NCBI GenBank assembly: GCA_024734555.1
Contig: JANPWX010020199.1
Coordinates: 1-64,000, forward strand
Direction: 5' to 3'
Length of the DNA: 64,000 nucleotides
Origin: Trochalopteron elliotii
Taxonomy: Eukaryota > Chordata > Aves > Passeriformes > Leiothrichidae
Shown: one piece after another, positions 1 to 12,300 of the stretch
Layout of the letters: each line of letters starts with the position of its first letter
Numbering within the stretch: the first letter of the stretch is position 1
Made by a program: the position numbers and the translations under genes
Notes under the pieces: model-generated
What the model saw: the letters and a program-made list of their open reading frames with translations, nothing else
Told to the model about the DNA's origin: nothing
Databases searched by the model: none

Positions 1-592
1 ACTTCCCTTCCCGGAACTTCCCTTCCCGGAACTTCCCTTCCCTTCCCTTCCTGGAACTTCCCTTCCCGGAACTTCCCGGAACTTCCCTTCCCGGAACTTC
101 CCTTCCCTTCCCTTCCCTTCCCTTCCCGGAACTTCCCGGAACTTCCCGGAACTTCCCAGAACTTCCCTTCCCGGAACTTCCCTTCCCGGAACTTCCCGGA
201 ACTTCCCGGAACTTCCCGGAACTTCCCTTCCCAGAACTTCCCTTCCCTTCCCTTCCCTTCCCGGAACTTCCCGGAACTTCCCGGAACTTCCCAGAACTTC
301 CCTTCCCTTCCCTTCCCGGAACTTCCCGGAACTTCCCGGAACTTCCCGGAACTTCCCTTCCCGGAACTTCCCTTCCCGGAACTTCCCGGAACTTCCCGGA
401 ACTTCCCGGAACTTCCCTTCCCTTCCTTTCCCTTCTCGGAACTTCCCTTCCCGGAACTTCCCTTCCCGGAACTTCCCTTCCCTTCCCGGAACTTCCCTTC
501 CCTTCCCAGAACTTCACGGAACTTCCTGGAACTTCTCGGAACTTCCCTTCCCTTCCCAGAACTTCCCTTCCCGGAACTTCCCTTCCCTTCCT
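1..592. repeat. Tandem satellite/minisatellite of CTTCC pentamers and GGAACTTCCC decamers
   Basis: The whole stretch is built from two interleaved units: the pentamer CTTCC and the decamer GGAACTTCCC, which is a pentamer pair in which one member reads GGAAC. Occasional variants occur (CCAGAA, CTGGAA, CTCGGAA, CACGGAA). The order of units is irregular, as in an array evolving by unequal exchange or slippage. The motif TTCCCGGAA occurs about 29 times by hand count. The array touches the first base of the window, so its true left end and total length are unknown. No coding potential is seen. It could be a local minisatellite or the edge of a larger satellite block. Confidence 0.95.
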
Positions 593-593
593 G

Positions 594-627
594 CCCCGCC
601 CCGCCCCGCCCCACCCCGCCCCGCCCC
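594..627 (-). repeat. C4-tract pentamer array; G-quadruplex motif on minus strand
   Basis: Seven CCCC tracts are separated by single bases (G six times out of seven units, A once). The minus strand therefore carries seven G4 tracts with one-base loops, far above the four needed for an intramolecular G-quadruplex. The same bases are overlapping GC-box (Sp1/KLF-type) matches. The period is five bases, as in the adjoining CTTCC array, and the two blocks join with no spacer beyond CTG. No CpG island, first exon or TATA element is recognisable downstream, so I do not call a promoter. Confidence 0.9.
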
Positions 628-1919
628 TTCCCCATAAGAACATCCTGATCCGTGGCTGTCCTGAATGACACAGGACCCTCCTGTTTCTTTCTGAAATTGC
701 AGACATTGTAAATAATCCTTAAGGCTCTCCTGAAGCTAATAATGGATGCACAGGTAGTGCAGAGAGGCATCTAATAACAAGGTTTGGTAATTTATGTGCC
801 TGTACCAGACTGCTGGTAGAGGACTCCGACTCTGTCCCGGGACACACATTTGGAAGCTTCTGAGACAAGGTTGGAAGAGGGCCCTAAAATGATTAATTCA
901 TGGTGGCAATCTTCTTCAGGACTTCAAAAGGGAGAAGTGAAACAGTGCTGAAACTCATAAAAAGTGAATTTTTACTATGTCCTTGGATGCCACAATATTG
1001 TCTCATCAGAATGTCTCTGCATCTCCATCCAGCAAAAACAGGATCTGTAAGATGTCACATAGATGTCATTCACATGACCTCTCTGTCACTGTGAGCTGCT
1101 TTGTGAGTTCAGATCAGTGAACAGCTGCAGGTCTGTTATCCCCTCACTACTGACCCAACCAGAGCAGCATCTGCCAGGAAGAGGTGCAACCACCACTGCT
1201 CCACAAAAAGAATTTTATGAAACTGGGCAACTTTGTCCTTCTCCATCGTTTAGTGCTGTGAGATAGAGTAAGTAAATGTTGTAAGAGTTGAAAAATATAA
1301 ATTTTAATTTGAATAGAACAACTAATTTCTCAAAATATATAAAATAACATAAACAGGAATATGTAGTCTAGTAGGAAAACAATAACAGATTGAGCTCCCA
1401 CTGATTGAAAATTATTGTAACTAACAAACTGAAGTCCTGGTAAGAAGCCTCGTGGTTCTTCAGAACAGGTTTTGGATTTACCATTTTAGTTTATTCAGTG
1501 AATAAATACAAAACCTAGAACTGGCAAGTGCTTCTCATTGTAGAAACAGACATGCTGTGTCAAATGAAGGAAAATATCGCTATACTTGCCTGGACAAATC
1601 CCAAAGCCTTTTATAAATAATGATTGCCATTTTCATCCTCTTCTGTCTGAAAGTATAGCTGAGTGTTTAACTGGCAATGTTTTCTTTATTTTTCTCATCC
1701 AATGCTTTCAATAGTTATATAAATATACATCTGACGTTGCAATCTTCAACCTTTCTAACTGCATTCTTTACAATGCTTAATACACATTAGGGATTTCATG
1801 TGAGTGCCACAGCAAAAATTACCAGATTAAATTCCTCTGCAATGACAAAAATGTAACCTGAAGCATATCAAAATTTTCTGTCAGAGAAATAAAGTTTAAC
1901 AATTTTTCTGCTCATCATG
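628..1919. other. Unique AT-rich sequence, no gene seen
   Basis: No splice-flanked open frame, RNA gene or recognised repeat was found here. The only open frame (900-1094, 64 codons) has no similarity that I recognise and is of a size expected by chance. Confidence 0.6.
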
Positions 1920-1955
1920 CTTCCATAAAGCCTTCCATAAAACCTTCCATAAGAC
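1920..1955. repeat. Short tandem repeat, 3 copies of a 12-bp unit
   Basis: Three consecutive 12-bp units (1920-1931, 1932-1943, 1944-1955) share the core CTTCCATAA and differ only in the next two or three bases (AGC, AAC, GAC). This is a small local duplication with no evident function. Confidence 0.85.
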
Positions 1956-1982
1956 CTGATTCTACTTGCATTTTGTAGTAAC

Positions 1983-2070
1983 TAAAAAAAACACACACAC
2001 ACACAAAAAAAAAAAACAAAACCAAACCAAAAAACCCCACCCAAAAAAACCCCCAAAACCAATCAAATCA
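1983..2070. repeat. A-rich tract with (AC)n and C-run interruptions
   Basis: A short (AC)n dinucleotide run passes into poly(A) and then into a mixed region of A runs interrupted by CC to CCCCC. The composition is almost G-free on the plus strand. Similar tracts recur at 4683-4770 and 33058-33200, and in the opposite orientation at 43671-43719. Confidence 0.85.
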
Positions 2071-4682
2071 AAGTAAAAGCTGTTCAGATTTTTTTCTTTG
2101 TAGAAAGTCACTGAAAGTAAATTATCTGGAGCTGCATCTTTTGCTGCTTTTTAATAATAATGTTTAATTTTTTTAAAAATATTATTATATATGTATTCTA
2201 AACTTAACTGAATTTATAAAATATTTTTCTTTAATTTGGTACAAATATTATATTGCTCTAACTTCTTTGGATCAGCAAATTCTGCCTACATATTTAGTTT
2301 ATAGATACTTTTCTCATTGTCACCCTAGAATTCTGTATTTAATATATTGTATCATGTCCCATGCCAGCTACTATAATTTCAACATTCATTATATTTATAT
2401 TTCCTGAAATTCATGTGTCACTAGGCTATTCTTAAGCTTTAGGAGATAATAATGTTTTGCCTTCATCCACTGTACCTTTGACTTGATTTGTATTCATTTC
2501 AGAAGATAATTTAAAATGGCTCTCATTCCTCAAACTAATGCATTTACTGCAACCTTCTATATTTTCCTGACTTATTCTTTTTCCCTTTCTTTCCATTCCT
2601 TGTCTTGGTTCTCTTTTTTTTGTTTTTCCTGTCACTCTACACAGCTAATTGAGGCCTCTTACATTTTCCACACAGTTTGGAATAATGTTTTTTTCATCCT
2701 TCCTATTCAAAAGTTGTGTTCTGCTAATATTTTGCTACACACATTTGCTGAACACCTCTTTTTCTCAGAAAAACAGAAGTCAGAACTGTTAATGACCTAT
2801 CCTAATAACATTGGATAAATCATAGTCACTGTTACTTACTAATCCTTTTAATGATTGTGAAGCACAGTCATGATTTTGTTACTCATGGGCATTTGTAAGC
2901 ATTAATACTTCTAATAGTACTGATCTTGAAAAATTATACTTTCATTGTAGAGCAGATGGGTAGCTGGAGTAAGAGGGGAAAGAAATTAGAAGTGAGAAAA
3001 TGGATAAAACAGAGAGAAATAATTGGCATGAAGCATATTATTTGTTCTAACATTTAATTGAGATGAAACCCTTTAGACATAAAAAGTATTTACTTTATTG
3101 GTAAGGCAGTTTTATAGTACTACCTCAGAATGACAGTTTACTATACATCTTAGCACATTACTGCTACCACTCTCCTCTCACTATTTCATTGAGGCACTCA
3201 GTTCAAACCAGAAGTTTTCCATCATGTGTTTTCAATAATGAATATTAAACATTTCCAGAAAGAATTATCATAAAATTTTGTTTATTGCACATGAATTTCA
3301 TCTGATAATAACACCCTGGAAACCAGCAAACAAAATTCTGCATTACTCACAGTCTCCTATTTCTTCTGTGGGTATGAAGAGACACACAGCTACATGTATT
3401 CATGCCATCCAGAGAGTCAGAGTTCCTGTAAATTAACTCTGTGTTAGAAATAAGTATCTGCTGAAAACACCTGTAAATTAAAAACACAACATAATATGTG
3501 AGCTTTGGAATATCTGTCTAGTAATATGAAAATGCCAGCCTCTAAGTATGTATTAAGCAATTTATGAACTAGGAAAGACAGTATCAACTGCACTTGCATT
3601 TTCAGGTTTTTCACTATAGCTCTGCCAACATAAACATATAATTGGGATATATTTTCAGTGTAGACAGGACCACAATAGATAGGACTAGTCAACTAGCTTC
3701 ATTTGCATGTTGGTACTGATGACACTCAAATCTGTTAAGTAGATGATAAAACTGTGTTTTATCATGTCATAATATGCACTGGATATTGCTGAATAAAGCA
3801 ATGCATTTGCTTACATTACTTGATTGTTAGGACTGAAGAAAATGGGAGTGCTTTAATCCTTACATGTTTTTGTCAAAGAAAAATAATAAGCTTTGTAAAG
3901 GCTCAGAACTATAATACACTTGCTAATGGATATTCCTTGTTCTTTAGTTGATTTTTCTTTCCATTTGGTATATGACAAATTAATTTTCTTTTAAAAACAG
4001 GGCTTTTTAGGAAAAACTTCTTCTGAAATGCAAATATGTGTATGACTTTCATGACCACCATAAAAAAAAGCTGTAAGAATTCACATCCTTACAGCAAATG
4101 TGATCTATGTTTCTTCTGACTTTTTTCCCCAAAGCCCTTCTTTAGATAATGTTGAAGTGAAAATTGTGGCATTTGCTTGCAATTTACCTCAGCTGTTTTG
4201 GCTGACTTTCATATTTCTTTTCTTTCTTTAGGATTGTTGTAGTACATGGAATAGTTGAGATACCTTGCGGGGAAATAAAAATTGGAGATAGTCACTAATA
4301 ATCTTAAAGGATGCTGGGGTATCAGATGGTATGCTGGTGACTTGTGTCTTCTCCATCTGATGACAAAAAGCAAAGGAAATGAAAAAAAAGTAAGAACAAA
4401 CATTAATAGCTCTCTGTGTGGGACTGCATGCTCTCTGTTCTACAGCTAGATAAAAGACCCTCACATCTGAAGCAAAGGAAGTCACTTACACAGCATTAAA
4501 ACTGTTTAAGGGAGACTAGAAATCCAGAGCACCTAAAGTGGTGTTACTCAGCCTGTGGCCAGATAGCCTGTCACAGGCCAGTAGACACCAAGTGCCCAGG
4601 GAATCACTGCTAAAAGACCACAAGGCCTTTTAAGAGCCAGATAACTTCCTTCAGTTTTTAAAGGCTGCCAAATACTATTCTG
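2071..4682. other. Unique AT-rich sequence, no gene seen
   Basis: This stretch is strongly AT-rich near 2160-2420. Open frames at 2516-2818 (plus, 100 codons) and 3444-3692 (minus, 82 codons) translate to unfamiliar sequences rich in Phe, Leu and Ser, as expected from T-rich DNA. They lack convincing flanking splice sites. No recognised repeat was found. Confidence 0.55.
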
Positions 4683-4770
4683 AAAAAAAGGAAAACAAAA
4701 CTAAAACAACACCCCCCAAAAAAAAACCCACAAAAAACCTCCACAAACAAATAAACCCCCTCCAAAAAAA
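4683..4770. repeat. A-rich tract with C-runs
   Basis: This is a plus-strand A-rich, nearly G-free low-complexity tract with interruptions of three to six C residues. It is the same kind of sequence as at 1983-2070 and 33058-33200. Confidence 0.8.
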
Positions 4771-7700
4771 CTCAAGAGGATAACAAGCAAAATCCCCTAA
4801 GGTCTGACCTTGCAAATTTTTATGAGATTCCTGCTTTATAAAAGCCTTATATTGAGTTTATAAGTGGCATTCAGACTTTCTCCACTAGATTTTAGATGAG
4901 GCAATATTTATAAATAAATGCTTGACTAAAATGAATTGAATGTATAGAACTTAGATTTTTTTTAAGTAAAATATTTGTTATGATGTTCTGAAAAAGAAAA
5001 TGGAATTAAAATTGCTTTGAAAACAATCGCAGACTGGATAAACTGCAGCCTATGAAGTGACAATCACAGACACAGAGAAAGGCACAGTGACTTCGCTCTT
5101 GTTTTGTGTTTTAGAGATGGCAGTCATGTCACAGCATTTCAGGCTGTGAGTGCAAAGCTCTCTGAGTATGCATATATTTGTTTATAAATGGATGAAATAT
5201 TTTCAATGAAAATTTACAGTCAGGACATTCAGGTTCTGATCAAATCATGTAGAAGTCAACTGGAAAAACTGCTGTATCTGGTTGACTGAAATAGAGAATG
5301 CAGCAGTTTCAGAAGACCAAGAAAGTTCAAGAACACCCCCACATCACACCACACAATTTGTTTGAGGTACAAGAGCATATTCATTGCAAGCTGCCAGGTT
5401 CAATTAACTATTCTTAGATGTCAATTTCAAACTATGGTCTCTAAACTTTTAAAAGCTCTATATTTATATAGGCCTTTTAGAAGATAGAATATGGAAAAGA
5501 CTGTAGACATGCCCATTGTGGAGTAAAACATCTGAATACTATCAAAACTACAGCAATCAAAAATGTTAGTTTTATCTGATCACCAGATGACACAGAGTTG
5601 TATGTACCTTCTCCACATTTTATTGAAATGAATTATGAAAAGTTGCTGCAAATTATGGACTCACATGCTTTTTAAGAAAAGCACCAGTTCCAGATACTTT
5701 TAAGGAAGTTATGTAAGCACCAGAGCTGGATTCTTGTAAAGAACCTTGGCTGTCAGAGAAATTATCTATCATATACTGGATGTCAAGCTTGTGAGGATTT
5801 TTTACGTGCTTAAAACTCTCAGAAGCCGTGGTACAAAATAAAGGATAACTTTGTCCATTAACCAGGTGCTAAAACTTATTTGTTCACATATTCATGTGAC
5901 ATATGCAGTGAGAATGTTTTAACTGAGCCACTGTTTCATGCAGCTCAGTCCAAAAGTGTCCCTATGCACAACCTTGCACTTATTCTGCTATCACTGCCTA
6001 AATACAGGAACCTGTATGCTGGGATGTTTAAAAAAAAAAAAAATACTCTGCATGCTCTTTTGAAGAATTCTACTTCATTTCCCTGGAAAATATTCCCTGC
6101 ATTGTTACTTTAATAATCTGAGCTGTAAGGCCACGTGAATTATTGCATTTAATATCAATCCTTAAATTAGTTACAAGTGGTTCTTTTACCTCTTGCAGCT
6201 CAGTAAAATTCATGTTTTATTTGTTCTGAATGCATACCACTTGTTTTATGATTTCATCATCTATCTTGTTCTTCTGTGAAGGTATGAAACACCCACAGAT
6301 GAGTGCTTTCCACCTGCATGAATGCCAGCTACTCATGACTGACATTTGGAGGCTGTAACTGAATTTCTTAGTACTTTATAACCAAATAACAGAGAAAGTT
6401 CTATGTGAATGGAGAGCAATTCCTGTATTATTGCTGTTTGAAATAAACATGCTATTTGATTTTCTAGTACATTAATCTTTCCTGACCTAAAATGTTCATG
6501 GCATGGCTTTTCTAGAGCTGAAGGCAGCCAAGGTATCACCTGGGCTACAGAGGTGCCAGGTTTTGCCAGTGGACCAAGAATAATTCTGAGCTTCTAAACA
6601 GTCCCAATTCCTCAATAAAGTACCTTTGTATCATTTGTTTTGCATCCTCCTTGACCCATCTTTCTTCCCCCTCCATGTGAAGGAGTTCACAATGAGAACT
6701 GCAATAGGCTGATGAGCTCTTCAGACAGTTCTCTGGTCTGTACAATGCACTCATCTACTGTGCAATCTAGAAGTGGTCTGGGAACATTCAAGTTCAGACA
6801 TCAATCAGGTACTTCCAAAATAATTATTGACTACAGGTTTCTCATTATAAATCTCTACATGACATCTCCCCTCCAGAAGCTGAATGCCAAGGCAAAATAT
6901 AAATTTATGAGTTTTAACATTGTGAAGATAAGAATTGTAAGCAGTAAATTTCAACTAGAAGGGCATGGAAGCTCAATGATGCTGTCCCATTAATACTGGT
7001 AGACTAATGTGGGAGCCATACTAATCAGGAAAAAGCCCATACAGAAAACCCCCCACATCCTCTCTCCCAACTCACATATGATGAACCTGTATCACTGGGG
7101 TAATACTTTCTATCTGAACAGTGCGTTTCAGCTAACAAGAAACATTTTTTATAAAATCTTTTTGTAAGTCCATGAAGAATCATATGAAACCTACGCAATA
7201 TCAGCAGAGTAATTTGGACACTTTTAGCAATGTCCAAGTAATTATCAAATATTTACATTAGCAAATTCTGGAATTCTTAGCAAAAATTATAAAGCTAGAT
7301 ATTAAATATTGGAATATAACAATATTTGACCTACACCAAAATATAATTTCTTATAATTATTTCAAATATATTTTATCAGCCCTCTTAAATTTCCCATAGC
7401 CATTCATGTAAGAATATTGGAAGCCTGGTGAAGTAAGTTAGCAGGAATAAAATATGTAATGGTAGAAAGGCAATAATACTGATGAAATATTGAAGTTATT
7501 ACTGTTCTTCTTTGATTAGGTCACTCTAGGTTAACCAACCTCAAGTAACTAAACTGATGTCTGTTCTGTGACTTCTGTTGTTATTTAGAAGTTGTCTTTT
7601 CTTCACCCATCCGAATAGCTACAGGTCCCCCATGTCAGAGCTTTTCCAGGCTCCCCTTCAAGTGTCCAAATGTCCTCACTCCCAGCCTTTTTTTTTGCTA

Positions 7701-9208
7701 GGTAGAGGGCTATGATATTCATAGTAATAACTACTATTTTAGCTTTGTATTTCTCACTGTCATCTATTTCTGTATTGAGTTCTGGCATGAATGCCAGCAC
7801 AGAGCACTTCAAAAACAGCAACAGTGAGGTCTTCTAACTTTTGAAAGTCTACCTAAATTTCTTATGAAAACTTTTAAAGCAATATCAAAGTTTTTGCATT
7901 TCTTTCAGGTGGATATTTATAGGATTTTCCAAATTGAAAGTATGTTACAAAGGAAGTTTTTGTCATCTTCTGCATTTTTCAAAGATGAAAAATAACATTA
8001 CAGTAAAATGATAGTAAAATTTTTTAGCCTCCCTGCATTAATAATTTCTCTGGTTTAGAAATATCACCCTTGATGGTCAGATTCTAAAGAACATAATGGT
8101 AGAATGGAAGTATGGGAGATTCAGTATGTGTTTGTATTCTCCATACTTACTTACAAGCCTGAAATTTCATCACAATAATACTGAAAGAAAAATAATTGGA
8201 AAAAATAATAGATTGACAGTCTTTGCAGATGCAAAAGATGCATTGGGGAATGCACCTCAACAGGGAATGGGTAGTGAAAAGGACAGGAAAATGGAGCAAG
8301 AGTCTGAACTAATGCTGGAAGATACATTTATTGTGTATTATGTGTTTCACTGAGTCTGAGGTAGGAAGTGAACAGGCAGGCTAGGCTGCCTCATTGCCAA
8401 ATGTCAGCTCTCACATGGATCTTCATATCTAGGATTTTTGTGTGGGCTATATCAAATAAACACATGAAGTGAATGTAAGCTAAGGAAGGGAATAGAGGTT
8501 ATACTAATAGCTGTCTTTCAAATACTTAACTGACTTTCTTAGAAGTTACATGGTTTTTTGGCAATCAGGTTGTATATTTAAGTTTGATAAGGCATCCAAC
8601 TAAACTTCTTTTTGCAAGTACATCTATTTTAAATAGGCAAGCTTCTGTGTAAGTCCACAGAACAGATGTAAATCAGTTAACTTTGAAAGTAACTTTGGGT
8701 ACTAGTAATAATGAATTCTGTGGAAGACTTCACTTTCACTAATGTGAAACTGAAATTATAATGCAGTTTGACTAGAGTAAATAAAAAAAAATAAATCAAA
8801 TTCTCTTTCTTTCACCTCTTCAAACAAAATTCTGATTTGTTTGATGCATATTTTCAATAAAGAGAAAAATTAATAAATATATTTGGATTGAATTTGACAG
8901 AAGTCAAGTAGGTGTATTTTATAAATCATGTAAGAACAGTATTTATTTAATTTGATCATATTTTATAAAACTTAATGCTTGGCTTAGAGTTGTTGTGAAG
9001 ATCTGCATTGTTTTATCTGCATTCGTTTCTCCACTTAAATAAGGTATCTTTGTTGTATGAAGCATAGTTGTCTGTAGTTCATTCTGCATAATTGATATTT
9101 TGAAACTCAACAGCAAGGTTGAGTTTCTGGTTTCTGCAACACTGATATCAAGGAGGATGAGAAAAGATATCTGTACTGGAAGTCAGTTAGCTAGGAGTCA
9201 TGCTATTA
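4771..9208. other. Unique AT-rich sequence, no gene seen
   Basis: A poly(A) run of 13 sits near 6031-6043, inside an otherwise unremarkable short open frame. Several frames of 60-93 codons exist on both strands (for example 6712-6993 and 8096-8353, plus). None resembles a family I know and none is bounded by strong splice sites. No mobile element was recognised. Confidence 0.55.
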
Positions 9209-9262
9209 TAAAAACAAAGCAAAGCGGAACAAAACAAAACAAAATAAAACAAAACAAAATAA
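9209..9262. repeat. (AAAAC)n simple repeat
   Basis: An imperfect pentanucleotide array of AAAAC with AAAAT variants on the plus strand. The short plus-strand open frame crossing it reads as a Lys/Gln/Asn-rich low-complexity peptide and is not a gene. Confidence 0.9.
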
Positions 9263-11784
9263 CCCTAGCCTATGTCAACAGTGAATAATTAAAAAATACA
9301 ATGATGAGAAAAAATGACACTGGTATAAAATAAAGGATTCCAGAGGGAAATCTTCATATCTTACCATTAATTTGCAAGTAATGGAATTTTGAATATGTAC
9401 GTTTTGAATTTACTGAAATAGCACTTAAGCCATGGTTGATCTGGTATCAAAAGTTCAGCTGACTCATACTCTTTCTTATTAAGTTTTGTTTCTGTAGTCT
9501 TGTGTAAAATGACCTTGTTTGTATAAAAAAGGTTATGGATATGCCCTTCTTCCCACGAATGCATGCAATCAGAAGCCAGAGAACAGCACAGGACTTATCA
9601 GCTCACAATGTAACCTCAGCTGTCGTACAGAAGGAGCACAGAAACAGTTTGCGCTCTGGTTGTATGCACGCAAACATTTTCCCAAAATATGAAAATGGCA
9701 TAAATGTTAGAATTACATCATTGATCAGGAATGTTTTTGAATATAAAACAAAAATTATTATTACTTAATAATTTCTTTTTTGTGGTTATCTCAGGCATGC
9801 TTTATGTTTACACAGTGAAAGACAACACAAATCTTTGGACAGCGGTGGAATAAATACAGTCCTTATTGTATCGTGTAACTGAAAACCGAAGAATAATTAT
9901 GAAATTTACCAGTGTCAGCTGTTGTCAGGTAACAAAATAAACATGTATTTTACTGAAAATAAATCAAAAGGTTTATACTGAAGCTCTGGATTACACAAAA
10001 TGCCTTCAAGTGATTTTTGATGATTGACCTATTACTGTCTGAGATTGAGTGTTGCTGCCTCCTGAGGTATGTGAGGTAGAAGAGAAAACATTCCATTCTG
10101 AGTCCACCCCTAAAATTATCAAATAAATACAGGCCACAGGCCCATGCCGATTAATTTCTTTTGGTGTCAATTAGAAGATGCATGCATAAACAAACCCATG
10201 CAAATTTGTCTGCTTGCAAACTTGCTTGCTTGCAAACCCATCGCCAAATGAAGAAGTCTACAAAGCAATTGTGTCCATCTACCTATCCAGCTACTCCAGA
10301 AACGTTAAGGGGGGATATATTTTGGCACAATCTGGAGCACAATCTCCTAGAGGAAACTGTTTGTTCTTTACTTCAGGTGAGAAAATAATAAAATTAGTTG
10401 AGCGGGTAGGTTCTTATTCCTGATGTATCTTGTTCAAAAATCACTGTCTTTCTAGTCTGCATTAGAGAGGAAAAACTAACTACAAGATAAAACATGCTTG
10501 CCAGCCACTGATTGTACACATTCTAAGAGAAAGAGCAGTTAGTACAATTTATGAGAGTGTTTAAATAAGTATTTGGGTTATATCTGTATACCAAACTCAG
10601 AAAATTGGGCTAAAAGAATGTTAAGGCTGAAAATCCTGTCAAAATTCAACCAATTTTTAAAGCACTTTCAATTTTTGTCAGTTGCTAAAGCTATAGAGTA
10701 CGCTTCTGTTGAATTTCTAATTAGTGCAAATATTCAGAAGTGCTCTGTGAGGTAGTCATGATGAGGGTAATACACTGAAGAACTGAATTCCACTTCGCCT
10801 CTGCCAAGCAGTCACCTGCCAAGCTGGACAATGAGCAATCACTCAAAAAGTCTGTGGTTAGCCACCCTGTGCTCCTCATTTTCTTGGCATCAACTGAAAG
10901 GTCTGGTATCTGAAATCCAAAGGTGTTGTAGCACAGAATAGGAACATACTAAACACTTTATTCTCACTATGTACTCCAGACAACGAAATTAAAATTTCTT
11001 ATCATGGACAATTTCTCCAGGTGTTTTGGGCTCTAAAACAGAACTTATTCTTATTTACCTTTTCACCTTATTCACCTTTTATTGCCACATATTTCTATTT
11101 GATGATCAAAATTCCTTCTTAATATTAATTTTTTTAAAAAATTTTGCTAAACAAACTGGATATCAGTAGAATTTAAAGCAGAAAACTTTTGTAGATCTGC
11201 AGTGGTGAATATATACATGATTATCAAATAGAATTAAAATATTAACAACAATGGATTTATTGGAAAAATATCTACAAAATATTTGCTCAACACTATTTTA
11301 AGCATACAGGAAAACTCAGTTTGTTTCGACTAGCTGACATTTTAAACAATCATGAAGAAATGTAAAATGAAATCTGTACTTGGTCCCTATTTAGACAAAT
11401 GCATTTTACTAATTTAAATGAATGGATGCTTCTCAGTAGTTTCACTTGTGTAAATTATAAACAGAGGCTTTTCTGAAGAAATGACATATTGACATGTTAA
11501 TGCAAATGTTAAATGAAAAAAAATTTCAAGTATGTTGTTCCCATTGCCACCTCAACAACAGTGTTCTACTTTGATCTGTCAGGTAAAATGATACCCTATT
11601 CACTTAATGTAAATAAGTAATATATTTAACTACAGAATGGTAGTTAGATCTGCCAGAAATTATTTATGACAGTACTGACATGGTTTGATTAAAACATAAA
11701 CCTTTATAATATTATGGTAAAAATTCCTCTTGTCACAACATGCTTTAGAAAGAACTAGAGCTTTATAAATGCTTTTGTAAGACT
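9263..11784. other. Unique AT-rich sequence with one small local repeat
   Basis: Near 10208-10238 the word TTGCTTGCAAAC is locally repeated in imperfect form. Two overlapping plus-strand frames at 10161-10423 are chance-sized and unrecognised. Nothing else in this stretch could be assigned. Confidence 0.55.
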
Positions 11785-11846
11785 GATGCCTTAGGGAAGG
11801 CTGACCTGAAACAGAGACAGAACAGAGCTAGAGAATAAAGTAGATG

Positions 11847-11852
11847 TTTATT
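11847..11852 (-). terminator. LTR polyadenylation signal AATAAA
   Basis: AATAAA on the minus strand lies within TTTTAATAAACATC. A GT/T-rich stretch follows within about 40 bases, containing TCTGTTCTGTCTCTGTTTC, as expected for a downstream cleavage element. Its place after the TATA box and R-like region supports the LTR call. Confidence 0.6.
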
Positions 11853-11960
11853 AAAAGGCCTTTATGGATACACTTTGGGCAGGACAAGAGCCTGACCAAG
11901 GCTGCACCCAGGTGGACTAAGAATGGTCACAAAATGGCTGACCGGTCACGAGGTCTCGCG

Positions 11961-11968
11961 TTTTTATA
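11961..11968 (-). promoter_or_regulatory. TATA box of the ERV LTR
   Basis: The minus strand reads TATAAAAA, followed about 20-30 bases downstream by a GC-richer stretch where a retroviral cap site would be expected. About 110 bp further on lies the AATAAA signal. The spacing fits a U3/R/polyA-signal arrangement. Activity cannot be judged from sequence. Confidence 0.6.
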
Positions 11969-12300
11969 AGTTTTGGTTTATTTGCATATTGGGGTTTAAT
12001 TGTCCAATTACAGCTTCAGGTTGTGAGTGAAGTCTCATCCTCCTCTTTCCTCCCTTCAGTCCACTGTTGTTTATGCTTTTGGGCCTGAAAGTTGTCCTTG
12101 GTCTTCAGCAGGAAAAGGATTTGTTTTGTCTACCTACTCTGTGTGCAGAGTTTACTGGCACTAAATATGAAGCTCAGAACTACACCCCTAGGCAGACAGA
12201 ATCTGAAAACAAGAAAGCTAAAACTTAAGGGATTATTTTCCCCCCTTAGAGGCTTGACAATGCCTTTTCCTTGTTGAATCTCTCTTTCTAAATATCTACA

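Larger units (their letters stand above)
11785..12300 (-). mobile_element. Endogenous retrovirus LTR (solo LTR or LTR fragment)
   Basis: Read on the minus strand, this stretch has the layout of a retroviral LTR. A U3-like region is followed by a TATA box (TATAAAAA at 11961-11968), then a GC-richer R-like segment of about 110 bp with CGCGAGACCTCGTGACC. A polyadenylation signal AATAAA lies at 11847-11852, followed by a short U5-like tail. A possible 3' terminus ends in CA near 11785, and a possible 5' terminus starting TGTAG lies at about 12300. I could not find a convincing target-site duplication, so both boundaries are approximate. No gag, pol or env sequence was recognised next to it, which favours a solo LTR. 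ERV class is not assigned. Confidence 0.72.

Noticed and set aside
1..592. CRISPR-like or coding repeat array
   Set aside because: There are no unique spacers. The units are contiguous pentamers and decamers in a eukaryotic genome, and no frame stays open as a repeat protein of interest.
2516..2818. 100-codon plus-strand ORF
   Set aside because: Phe/Ser/Leu-rich translation of T-rich DNA with no recognised domain, no convincing splice sites and no promoter signal.
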